Positions 1 through 6,380 of a stretch of DNA of 27,214 bases are shown in pieces. Numbering within the stretch: the stretch's first letter is position 1; each line of letters begins with the position of its first letter. The notes below the pieces were generated by a model. It did no database searches, had not been told where the DNA came from, and saw only the letters and a list, made by a program, of their open reading frames with translations. This stretch comes from Lachnospiraceae bacterium UBA3711 (GTDB lineage Bacteria; Bacillota; Clostridia; Lachnospirales; Lachnospiraceae). The position numbers were made by a program, and so were the translations under genes. The stretch covers positions 1 to 27,214 of the forward strand of contig DFHY01000019.1 in the NCBI GenBank assembly GCA_002371345.1. The letters are read 5' to 3'.

Positions 1-124
1 AAAAAAGGTAAAAAATAACATGCCGACTGAACAATCCGGCCGCCGTGCTGCGACAGTCTTTTGAAGCGACGGTATCTACAGCGGGCAGATTGGCTGAACA
101 GGGGAGCACGTTGTTAAGTACACG

Positions 125-156
125 GAGGGAGCTCAGGCGTATCGCCGGGCTCCCTC
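125..156 (+). terminator. GC-rich hairpin, possible terminator of an upstream gene
   Basis: An 8-bp perfect stem (GAGGGAGC at 125-132 with GCTCCCTC at 149-156) encloses a second 4-bp stem (GGCG 136-139 with CGCC 143-146, loop TAT). Only a very short T stretch follows, so termination is uncertain. The hairpin directly abuts the -35 element of the next promoter and could instead be a protein-binding site or 5-prime boundary of that promoter. Confidence 0.4.
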
Positions 157-186
157 TTGCCGACAGAAAGTGGCACATGCTATAAT
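157..186 (+). promoter_or_regulatory. Sigma-A-like promoter for the citrate synthase operon
   Basis: The -35 element is TTGCCG (157-162), the spacer is 18 bp, and the -10 is a perfect TATAAT (181-186) preceded by TGC (178-180), which makes it an extended -10. The expected transcript start is near 193, giving a leader of about 45 nt before the ATG at 238. A GGAGGT ribosome binding site lies at 227-232. Confidence 0.7.
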
Positions 187-237
187 CAACGCACATATAT
201 AATGAGGATAGAAATGGAGCAATTCCGGAGGTAATAC

Positions 238-1602
238 ATGCTGAGCGATGAGGAGAAGAAGGTTCGCGATGAACGGTTAAGGGAGCTGACGGATGTCGCG
301 CTCAATGCAAACAAGATGGATATGGGTCTGTATCAGAAGTATGATGTCAAGAGAGGACTCAGAGAATCGAATGGACGCGGTGTTCTGACCGGTCTGACAG
401 AGATATCCGATGTCAATGGCCACAAGGATGTGGACGGCCGCTCTGTGCCGATTGAGGGAGAACTGTATTACCAGGGATATCGTGTAAGCGATCTGATAAG
501 GGGCAACAAAAACAGAAAGTTCAGCTTTGAGGAGGCCACATATCTGCTGCTGTTCGGCAGCCTCCCCGACAAGACGGAGCTGAGAGAGTTTATCCATCTG
601 CTTTCACAGTACAGGGAACTGCCGTCCAAGTTTGTCAGGGATGTCATTTTGAAGGCGCCGAGCAAGAACATAATGAACGGTATGCAGAGGTCTGTTCTGA
701 CCCTCTACTCATATGACCAGAATCCTGATGATACTGCCATTCAGAACGTTTTCAGGCAGGCTCTGCACCTGATAGGCGTGATGCCGCTGATCGCTGTGTA
801 TAACTATCACGCGTATCAGCATTACAATAATGACCGTTCTCTGATTATCCGGTATCCGAGTGAGGATCTTTCGACAGCTGAGAACATTCTGCGTATGCTC
901 AGGGACGATGGGGCATATACGGATCTGGAGGCAAGAGTTCTTGATCAGTGCCTGGTCATTCACGCAGAGCATGGAGGCGGTAATAACTCTACATTCACCA
1001 CACATGTTGTCTCATCGACGGGTACCGATACGTATTCGGCGGTGGCGGCATCTCTGGCTTCGCTTAAGGGGCCGAGGCATGGCGGGGCGAACCTTAAGGT
1101 TGAGAAGATGTTCGAGGACATCAAGGAGCATCTGTCCAACTGGGAGGATGAAACCCAGATACAGGAGTACCTGGAGAAGATCATGAACAGGGAGGCATTT
1201 GACCGTTCCGGATTGATATACGGGATGGGACACGCCATCTACACTCTGAGCGATCCGCGTGCGGTCATCCTGAAGGACGCGGCGAGAAAGCTTGCCGAGG
1301 CCAAGGGACTTGAGGAAGAGTTCGGTCTGTATGAGTCTGTGGAGAAGATCTCATCGAAGCTTCTGACTGAGCGCAAGAAGCTGTCCAAGCCGATCTGCTG
1401 CAATGTGGACTTTTATTCAGGGTTCGTATACTCCATGATGGGAATTCCGAGGCAGCTGTACACGCCCATCTTCGCGATCGCGAGGATATCGGGCTGGGCT
1501 GCGCATCGTATGGAGGAACTGATAAATGAAGGCAAGCTGATCCGGCCCGCATACAAGTATGTGGGACATCACCGTGCCTACCGCAAACTGGAGGATAGAT
1601 GA
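238..1602 (+). CDS. gltA: Citrate synthase (citrate/2-methylcitrate synthase family)
   Basis: This 454-residue cytoplasmic enzyme condenses acetyl-CoA with oxaloacetate to citrate, giving 2-oxoglutarate and glutamate in anaerobes with a partial citric acid branch. The family catalytic triad is visible: His281 in GPRHGGAN, His332 in GMGHAIY and Asp391 in NVDFYSG. A further His-rich motif HAEHGGGN lies at 242-249. The protein is about 25-70 residues longer than many bacterial homologues, with an N-terminal extension of charged helix before the first conserved GLTEISDVNG segment near 52-61. Long forms of this kind are common in Clostridia. The ATG at 238 has GGAGGT six bases upstream. The stop overlaps the start of the phosphofructokinase gene, so the two are probably translationally coupled. 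A methylcitrate or Re/Si distinction is not decidable by eye, but the sequence is the ordinary Si-type fold, not the HMGL-like Re-citrate synthase. Confidence 0.95.
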   Translation: MLSDEEKKVRDERLRELTDVALNANKMDMGLYQKYDVKRGLRESNGRGVLTGLTEISDVNGHKDVDGRSVPIEGELYYQGYRVSDLIRGNKNRKFSFEEATYLLLFGSLPDKTELREFIHLLSQYRELPSKFVRDVILKAPSKNIMNGMQRSVLTLYSYDQNPDDTAIQNVFRQALHLIGVMPLIAVYNYHAYQHYNNDRSLIIRYPSEDLSTAENILRMLRDDGAYTDLEARVLDQCLVIHAEHGGGNNSTFTTHVVSSTGTDTYSAVAASLASLKGPRHGGANLKVEKMFEDIKEHLSNWEDETQIQEYLEKIMNREAFDRSGLIYGMGHAIYTLSDPRAVILKDAARKLAEAKGLEEEFGLYESVEKISSKLLTERKKLSKPICCNVDFYSGFVYSMMGIPRQLYTPIFAIARISGWAAHRMEELINEGKLIRPAYKYVGHHRAYRKLEDR

Positions 1603-2576
1603 TGGCTTCTAAAATCAATACGATTGGTGTGCTGACGAGCGGCGGAGACGCGCCGGGCATGAACGCCGCGATCCGTGCGGTTGTACGTATGGCGATCGGC
1701 AAGGGAATGAAGGTAAAGGGTATCTATCAGGGGTACAAAGGTCTGCTTAACGAGGAGATAGTGGATCTTGACGCCAGAGATGTTTCAGATACGATCTCGA
1801 GGGGCGGCACATTTCTGTATACTGCCAGAAGCGCTGAGTTCAGGACCCCCGAAGGCCAGAAGAAGGCTGCTGAGAACTGCAGGAAGCACGGGATAGAAGG
1901 GCTGGTTGTCATCGGCGGCGACGGGTCGTTTGCGGGAGCCGGAAAGCTGGCGGAGCTTGGCATCAACACTATCGGAGTTCCGGGGACCATAGATCTTGAT
2001 ATCGCCTGTACGGAGTATACGATAGGGTTCGATACGGCCGTAAATACGGCGATGGACGCTATTGACAAGGTTCGTGATACCTCGACTTCACACGAGCGCT
2101 GTTCGATCATAGAGGTTATGGGCCGGCGCGCGGGATATATCGCGCTGTGGTGCGGAATCGCGAACGGAGCTGAGGATATTCTTCTTCCCGAGACCTATGA
2201 TTATGATGAGCAGAAGCTTATCAACAATATCATTGACTGCAGGAGAAGAGGTAAGAAACATCACATTATCGTGAACGCTGAGGGCAACGGCCATTCAGCG
2301 TCTATGGCGCGGAGAATAGAGGCGGCTACAGGCGTTGAGACACGCGCGACGATTCTCGGGCACATGCAGAGGGGCGGCTCTCCGACATGCAAGGACAGGG
2401 TCTATGCTTCCATGATGGGAGCGTACGCCGTGGATCTTCTCGCCGCGGGAAAGACAAACAGGGTCGTCGGCTACCGCGACGGAGACTGGGTTGACTTCGA
2501 CATGGCACAGGCTCTGGCGATGCAGAAAACGATCCCCGGGTACATGGTTCGTGTGGCGAAGGCGCTCTCCATTTGA
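1602..2576 (+). CDS. pfkA: ATP-dependent 6-phosphofructokinase
   Basis: Phosphorylates fructose 6-phosphate to fructose 1,6-bisphosphate, the committed step of glycolysis. The 324-residue length is that of the bacterial PfkA type. Visible motifs are GVLTSGGDAPGMNAAIR near 8-24 (nucleotide-binding loop), GGDGS at 105-109 (the Gly in place of Asp predicts ATP rather than pyrophosphate use), PGTID at 127-131 with catalytic Asp131, and MGRRAGY at 173-179. The usual PGTIDND is PGTIDLD here, with Leu replacing Asn. I believe this is shared by relatives. Two start codons stand in tandem at 1599 and 1602. I chose 1602 because GGAGG (1590-1594) lies seven bases away. Either choice overlaps the citrate synthase stop at 1600-1602, so coupling is expected. 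Allosteric ADP/PEP residues were not checked individually. Confidence 0.95.
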   Translation: MASKINTIGVLTSGGDAPGMNAAIRAVVRMAIGKGMKVKGIYQGYKGLLNEEIVDLDARDVSDTISRGGTFLYTARSAEFRTPEGQKKAAENCRKHGIEGLVVIGGDGSFAGAGKLAELGINTIGVPGTIDLDIACTEYTIGFDTAVNTAMDAIDKVRDTSTSHERCSIIEVMGRRAGYIALWCGIANGAEDILLPETYDYDEQKLINNIIDCRRRGKKHHIIVNAEGNGHSASMARRIEAATGVETRATILGHMQRGGSPTCKDRVYASMMGAYAVDLLAAGKTNRVVGYRDGDWVDFDMAQALAMQKTIPGYMVRVAKALSI

Positions 2577-2679
2577 AACTGATGTGAGGGGATTGACAGC
2601 CTGGGTCGTGCAGACCGGGATGACGAAGCACCGCCGATTCCGCTGTACCGGAATTGATTTCCGCTGACAGGAGAGGAGC

Positions 2680-3468
2680 ATGATAACGAGCACAGGAAAT
2701 GGCAGGATCCGTGAACTGGTCAAACTGAAAAAGAGCGCTAAGGAGCGTATGGCCCGGGGTGTATTTATCGTGGAAGGGCCAAAGATGTTCCGCGAGATTC
2801 CGCGTGGTATGTGCCTTGAGGCATATGCGTCAGAATCCTTCTCGCTGACTGACGAGGGGCGGGACATGCTGGAATCGGCCCGTATGAAGCCGGCAGGCCC
2901 CGAGGTCGTATCTGATCAGGTTTTTCAGTACATATCCGATACCAGGACGCCTCAGGGCATACTTGCGGTGGTGAAGATGCCGGAGCATGAGATGCGGGAT
3001 ATGACAGGCGGGGTTCCTCTTATAATTGTGCTCGAGAATCTGCAGGATCCGGGGAATCTCGGAACTATTCTCAGAACAGCCGAGGCGGCTGGCGCTTCAG
3101 GGGTTCTCCTGAGCAGGGGATGTGCGGACATATATAATCCGAAGGTGATCCGTTCAACGATGGGAAGCATCTTCAGGATCCCGTTTGTCTACACGGATGA
3201 TCTGAAGAGCGCGGTTCTGGAGCTTAAGAGCAGAGGGGTGAGGATATTTGCCGCCCACCTGAAGGGAAGTGTGGATCTGTACGGAGCCTCCCTGACAGGA
3301 GACGCGGCATTCATGATCGGAAATGAGAGCCGCGGTCTGACAGATGAGACAGCAGCTCTCGCGGACCAGGCGCTGAGAATCCCGATGGACGGCAGCGTTG
3401 AGTCGCTGAACGCGGCAGTGGCCGCGGCGGTGCTTATGTTTGAGGCGAAGAGGCAGAGGAGTATTTGA
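2680..3468 (+). CDS. SpoU/TrmH-family (SPOUT) rRNA 2'-O-methyltransferase
   Basis: This 262-residue protein has the two-part architecture of the TrmH/RlmB group. Residues 1-95 form an RNA-binding SpoU_sub_bind-like domain (GRIRELVKLKKSAKER, then FIVEGPKM). Residues 108-260 form the knotted methylase domain. The three SPOUT motifs are seen: NLQDPGNLGTILRTAEA (near 118-134), IGNESRGL (near 212-219) and IPMDGSVESLNAAVAAAV (near 233-250). These bind S-adenosylmethionine and the target ribose. The likely substrate is 23S rRNA, but the exact nucleotide cannot be told from sequence, so no symbol is given. AGGAGAGG stands just upstream of the ATG at 2680. It follows pfkA after 103 nt with no convincing terminator between, and is closed by the terminator at 3564-3602. 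Confidence 0.9.
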   Translation: MITSTGNGRIRELVKLKKSAKERMARGVFIVEGPKMFREIPRGMCLEAYASESFSLTDEGRDMLESARMKPAGPEVVSDQVFQYISDTRTPQGILAVVKMPEHEMRDMTGGVPLIIVLENLQDPGNLGTILRTAEAAGASGVLLSRGCADIYNPKVIRSTMGSIFRIPFVYTDDLKSAVLELKSRGVRIFAAHLKGSVDLYGASLTGDAAFMIGNESRGLTDETAALADQALRIPMDGSVESLNAAVAAAVLMFEAKRQRSI

Positions 3469-3563
3469 GCGCTTTATGCTCTCTTAGACCTTTCCGGGAA
3501 ACAACTGTGGGTCGGACGCAAAAACCAGAATATATTCAACAGGCTGCTGATGATATTGAAATG

Positions 3564-3602
3564 AAACAGGTTTCAGAGATGTATCTCTGAGACCTGTTTT
3601 TT
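3564..3602 (+). terminator. Strong intrinsic terminator after the gltA-pfkA-methyltransferase genes
   Basis: A near-perfect 17-bp stem pairs AAACAGGT (3564-3571) with ACCTGTTT (3592-3599) and TCAGAGAT (3573-3580) with ATCTCTGA (3583-3590), separated by one T-G wobble. The 3-prime arm runs straight into TTTTTT (3597-3602). The upstream A-run makes the hairpin able to act in both directions. Confidence 0.9.
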
Positions 3603-3807
3603 ATCCCACTGACAATTCCGCAGTATTTATATAGCCAGAGTAAAAAGCATTTTGACGTTGACTATAAGCCTCCGGAAGGATGCGCACGGATCCGCAGAGG
3701 AAGAATACCGCCTTTTTCAGCTCTTCGTTTTCAGAAATGAACACGCTTTTCTTTGATGATGAACATACGATAAACTCCCGGAAAGGACTTTATTACAGAA
3801 ATGTTGC

Positions 3808-3836
3808 TTGACATGCGCTGCAGCATGTAGTAATAT
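3808..3836 (+). promoter_or_regulatory. Sigma-A promoter of the SleB-type hydrolase gene
   Basis: There is a consensus -35 TTGACA (3808-3813), a 17-bp spacer and TAATAT (3831-3836) as -10. Transcription should begin near 3843, giving a leader of about 63 nt that contains the WalR-like box. Confidence 0.8.
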
Positions 3837-3846
3837 GCCATTAAAT

Positions 3847-3863
3847 CGTAACAATTTTGTAAT
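3847..3863 (+). promoter_or_regulatory. WalR-like direct-repeat box in the leader
   Basis: The sequence CGTAAC-N5-TGTAAT matches 11 of 12 positions of the WalR (YycF) consensus TGTWAH-N5-TGTWAH established in Bacillus and Staphylococcus. A third half-site, TGTTAA, lies at 3877-3882 but not in the right phase. The box sits just downstream of the predicted start point, a position that would fit repression or a promoter start different from the one I chose. It controls a wall hydrolase gene, as expected of a WalR target. Confidence 0.45.
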
Positions 3864-3905
3864 AAATTAAAAGAAATGTTAACACTTCCATATTGAGAGG
3901 TATCG

Positions 3906-5480
3906 ATGATGAGAAAAGCACAGAAACTTGCCGCAGGAGTTGCAGCCGCCATGATGGTGAGCGCTATTAGCGCGCCGGTTTCATTTGCGGCGAATAAGGC
4001 GTTCGGACTTGATGAGATCAACTGGACCGAGCAGGACTGGAACAGCATAGCAATGACGAATGACGATACGGTTGATACCGGAGCGGTCATCCGCGTGCAG
4101 GCTGACGCGAACAGTGACGCCGCCGGCTATCTCTATCGCGGAGCCGCCGCCCGGGTTGTCGAGAAGGGAGATGAGTGGACGAAGGTTCAGTCGGGAAAGG
4201 TAAGCGGATATGTCAAGAATGAATACCTGGCATACGGCGATGAAGCCCGGGGGCTTGCGGCGCATTATGGCAGGCAGGGCGTTGTGGCAAACTGGAATGA
4301 TGTAAGTGTGTTTTCGGAAAATAACGCTGATTCGTCTGTTGCCGGTAAACTGAATGACGGCATGCCCCTGAGCATGGTTGAGGATAACGGCCACTGGATC
4401 ACTGTGCAGAATGGCGCTGATTCTGCAGGCTTCGTGTCTGAGGAGGATGTAACAAGAGTGCTGCTGGTTGACACTGCCGTTCCGGCAGATGGAGAGGATG
4501 ACGCTGATGTCGTCACGACGATGAGCGCGGCCGATCTCCCGGCGGATCTGCCTTCAGGCACAGAAGAGGCGGCGGAAGTATCTTACGCTGAGCAGTCTTA
4601 TGAGAACTATCCGGCTTCTTCGGAAGAATACACTCAGCCGGCAGATGACTATTATGCTGAACCTGCGTCATATACTGAAGATTCCCAGGCTTATGTGACC
4701 GGGTCATATACCGAAGACGCTTCGGCGGCGCAGACGGCATCATATGAGACAACTGCTGACAGCACGGCTGTACTATCGACTCAGTCTGTAAGCGACAATA
4801 GTGAGATTCAGGCACTGTACGATGCGTATATCAGTGCTCAGAACGCGGCTATGGACTGCACGTCAGAGGAAGATGCCAAAGCGAAGGCTGACGCGGCGAT
4901 TGCCGCGTGGAATGCCTATCTGGCAGCCTGTGGTGAGCCTGCGGCATCAGCCTCATCAGCAGGAAGCGCAGCTGCTGCTTCAGCCGAAACTCAGGCCACA
5001 TCTTCAGCTGCTGACGGAAGCGCATATACGGATACTTCTTATACTGAAACTGCGCAGACAGCTGAGACAGCCGGAACAACGGCACAGACCGTTGAGACTG
5101 CACCTCAGACAGAGGCGGCCGCATCCTCAGGAGGCGGGGCTTACGGAAGCGTCAGCGATCTGGATCTGCTTGCCGCAATCATCTGGTGCGAAGCGGGCAA
5201 TCAGCCCTATGACGGCATGGTGGCCGTCGGACAGGTAGTTATGAACCGTGTCGCCAGCTCAAGCTTCCCGAATACTATATCCGAGGTCCTGAACCAGCCC
5301 GGACAGTTCACTCCTGCCAGCGCCGGAACACTTCAGGCGGCTATTGCCTCAGGTGTAAACTCCAACTGCTACGCTGCGGCGCAGGATGCGATGAACGGCG
5401 CGGCCCCGGTTCCGGGATATCCGCTGTACTTCAATACACACAGCGGAAGCTACCAGCTGGGAGCGCATTACTTCTCATAA
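3906..5480 (+). CDS. Secreted cell wall hydrolase: two SH3-like domains, long linker, SleB-type catalytic domain
   Basis: This 524-residue exported protein has a signal peptide (residues 1-29: basic MMRKAQK, hydrophobic core, cut near SFAA/NK). Two bacterial SH3-like repeats follow at about 60-115 (GYLYRGAAARVVEKGDEWTKV, then GYVKNEYLAYG) and 125-185 (VSVFSENNADSSVAGKL, then GFVSEEDV). Next is a 200-residue Ser/Thr/Ala/Glu/Tyr-rich linker with an embedded helical stretch near 295-345. The C-terminal hydrolase-2 (SleB) domain spans about 418-520, with catalytic Glu429 in IIWCEAGNQ, then GMVAVGQVVMNRV and PLYFNTHSG. SleB-type enzymes are lytic transglycosylases cutting the muramic acid-glucosamine link. 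SH3 domains would hold the enzyme on the wall. Being SH3-bearing and signal-peptided, it is more likely a vegetative remodelling enzyme than a spore germination enzyme, though that is inference. GAGAGG lies five bases before the ATG; 3909 is an alternative start. Confidence 0.88.
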   Translation: MMRKAQKLAAGVAAAMMVSAISAPVSFAANKAFGLDEINWTEQDWNSIAMTNDDTVDTGAVIRVQADANSDAAGYLYRGAAARVVEKGDEWTKVQSGKVSGYVKNEYLAYGDEARGLAAHYGRQGVVANWNDVSVFSENNADSSVAGKLNDGMPLSMVEDNGHWITVQNGADSAGFVSEEDVTRVLLVDTAVPADGEDDADVVTTMSAADLPADLPSGTEEAAEVSYAEQSYENYPASSEEYTQPADDYYAEPASYTEDSQAYVTGSYTEDASAAQTASYETTADSTAVLSTQSVSDNSEIQALYDAYISAQNAAMDCTSEEDAKAKADAAIAAWNAYLAACGEPAASASSAGSAAAASAETQATSSAADGSAYTDTSYTETAQTAETAGTTAQTVETAPQTEAAASSGGGAYGSVSDLDLLAAIIWCEAGNQPYDGMVAVGQVVMNRVASSSFPNTISEVLNQPGQFTPASAGTLQAAIASGVNSNCYAAAQDAMNGAAPVPGYPLYFNTHSGSYQLGAHYFS

Positions 5481-5507
5481 ACAGAATCATCTGGAAAAAC
5501 ACAGTGA

Positions 5508-5562
5508 AATGCAATTCCGACAGGCATTCTGACAAACGGGTTCCACCTGTCGGAATTGCATT
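5508..5562. repeat. 17-bp perfect inverted repeat downstream of the hydrolase gene
   Basis: AATGCAATTCCGACAGG (5508-5524) is exactly complementary to 5546-5562, with a 21-nt loop. No T-run follows on the plus strand. On the minus strand the first T-run (TTTTT) comes only eight bases beyond the stem. It therefore does not look like a standard intrinsic terminator and may be an RNA-stabilising 3-prime structure or a palindromic repeat unit. Confidence 0.75.
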
Positions 5563-5576
5563 GCTGAAAGCTTCTA

Positions 5577-5603
5577 TGAAAAAGGCTGCCGTCCGGCAGC
5601 CTT
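5577..5603 (-). terminator. Intrinsic terminator of the DUF4364 regulator gene
   Basis: A 10-bp perfect stem (AAGGCTGCCG 5582-5591 with CGGCAGCCTT 5594-5603, two-base loop) is followed on the minus strand by TTTTTC. The stem overlaps the stop codon of the gene (5602-5604), so the last codon sits inside the terminator. On the plus strand the T-run is poor, so the hydrolase gene may rely on other means to stop. Confidence 0.8.
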
Positions 5604-6174
5604 AATTGATTTCCTCGTTTGAACTGTCTTCTTCTACGATCCTGTCTATATGGTCCGGCTGTGTGAGCTTCCGGATGACAAGGGCATAGATGTCCTGGCA
5701 TTTTTCTTTCCATTCCCTGGATACAACCTTTGCCTGCGTCTCGTTCGGAACGGTCAGAGTCATATCTATGAGAGCGGTGGTATGCTCCATGACCCTGCAT
5801 CTGACTGCCCAGTCGCCTTCTGTTGTGCGGTAGTATTCTGACCGGCTTGACAGAGCTTCGCGGAATTCAAGGCGCATCTTCTTAAGATAATCATCTATGT
5901 CGGACCGTATAGATGATGAGAGGCTTGAGCGAAGCGCGTCGATGCTCTCATGCCCGGAATCTGTCAGCGAATAATATCGATAGTCAGGGTACGCTTCCTC
6001 GTGAACCAGGCCGGAGTCGACCAGGTCTCCAAGCGCGTACTGTACGTTGAAGTAGTTGGTATACCCGAGATCAAGGAAGACATTGGTGATCTGGCTGTTA
6101 GTCAGGGCGAATTCAACCCGGCTCAGGGTGTACATTGTCATCAGTTTATAGAGAGTTTTCAGCTGTTGAGACAT
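5602..6174 (-). CDS. DUF4364-family winged-helix regulator
   Basis: This 190-residue cytoplasmic protein matches the DUF4364 pattern as I remember it. It has an N-terminal winged-helix region (residues about 5-75: LYKLMTMYTLSRVEFALTNS, GYTNYFNVQYALGDLVDSG, then RYYSLTDSGHESI). A mixed C-terminal domain follows, with DWAVRCRVMEH and IDMTLTVPNE at about 120-145. The family resembles PadR-like regulators in layout, and its effectors are unknown to me. An earlier in-frame ATG exists at 6207. I chose 6174 because AAGGA lies six bases upstream there and the conserved part starts with SQQLKTLYKL. Its promoter is at 6231-6259. It is divergent from the deacetylase-like gene and convergent with the SleB-type gene, so it may control itself and its neighbours. 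That is inference. Confidence 0.8.
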   Translation of the reverse strand: MSQQLKTLYKLMTMYTLSRVEFALTNSQITNVFLDLGYTNYFNVQYALGDLVDSGLVHEEAYPDYRYYSLTDSGHESIDALRSSLSSSIRSDIDDYLKKMRLEFREALSSRSEYYRTTEGDWAVRCRVMEHTTALIDMTLTVPNETQAKVVSREWKEKCQDIYALVIRKLTQPDHIDRIVEEDSSNEEIN

Positions 6175-6230
6175 TGAGTGTCCTTCTTTCAGGTCCGCGG
6201 GCGGCATTAATCAAATCAGTTCCGCTATTC

Positions 6231-6259
6231 ATGATACCATTCGTTTTGAATGAAAACAA
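6231..6259 (-). promoter_or_regulatory. Minus-strand promoter of the regulator gene
   Basis: Read on the minus strand, TTGTTT (6254-6259) and TATCAT (6231-6236) are separated by exactly 17 bp. The leader to the ATG at 6174 would be about 50 nt. Confidence 0.6.
6238..6252. promoter_or_regulatory. Candidate operator inside the regulator promoter
   Basis: CATTC-gtttt-GAATG is a perfect 5-5-5 inverted repeat that falls wholly within the spacer between the -35 and -10 elements of the minus-strand promoter. This is a classical place for autorepression by a winged-helix dimer. Confidence 0.35.
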
Positions 6260-6380
6260 TCGGGACATCAGAGAGAAAGTATGATAGACTAAACGGGTAT
6301 TCTTATGTGTTTAAGAAGTGATCGGAAGCTTGCCGCGAATATGCGTTTATTCCATAGCGGAGTTTATACAGGGGGAAGAC

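Larger units (their letters stand above)
3469..3905. other. Intergenic region: terminator, unassigned stretch, promoter, leader
   Basis: This 437-nt gap contains the intrinsic terminator at 3564-3602, the promoter at 3808-3836 and a WalR-like box at 3847-3863. I found nothing I can name between 3603 and 3807. It has a TTGACG/TTGACT-like pair near 3652-3663 with no fitting -10 element, and no open frame with a ribosome binding site. The 60 bases after 3836 are markedly AT-rich compared with the surrounding genes. Confidence 0.6.

Noticed and set aside
1..18. Lysine-rich tail KKGKK followed by a stop as the end of an upstream gene
   Set aside because: Only five codons are visible, which is not enough to support a call.
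3652..3680. TTGACG/TTGACT pair as a second promoter in the 3469-3905 gap
   Set aside because: No -10 element at a workable distance; the TTGACA/TAATAT pair at 3808-3836 is far better.
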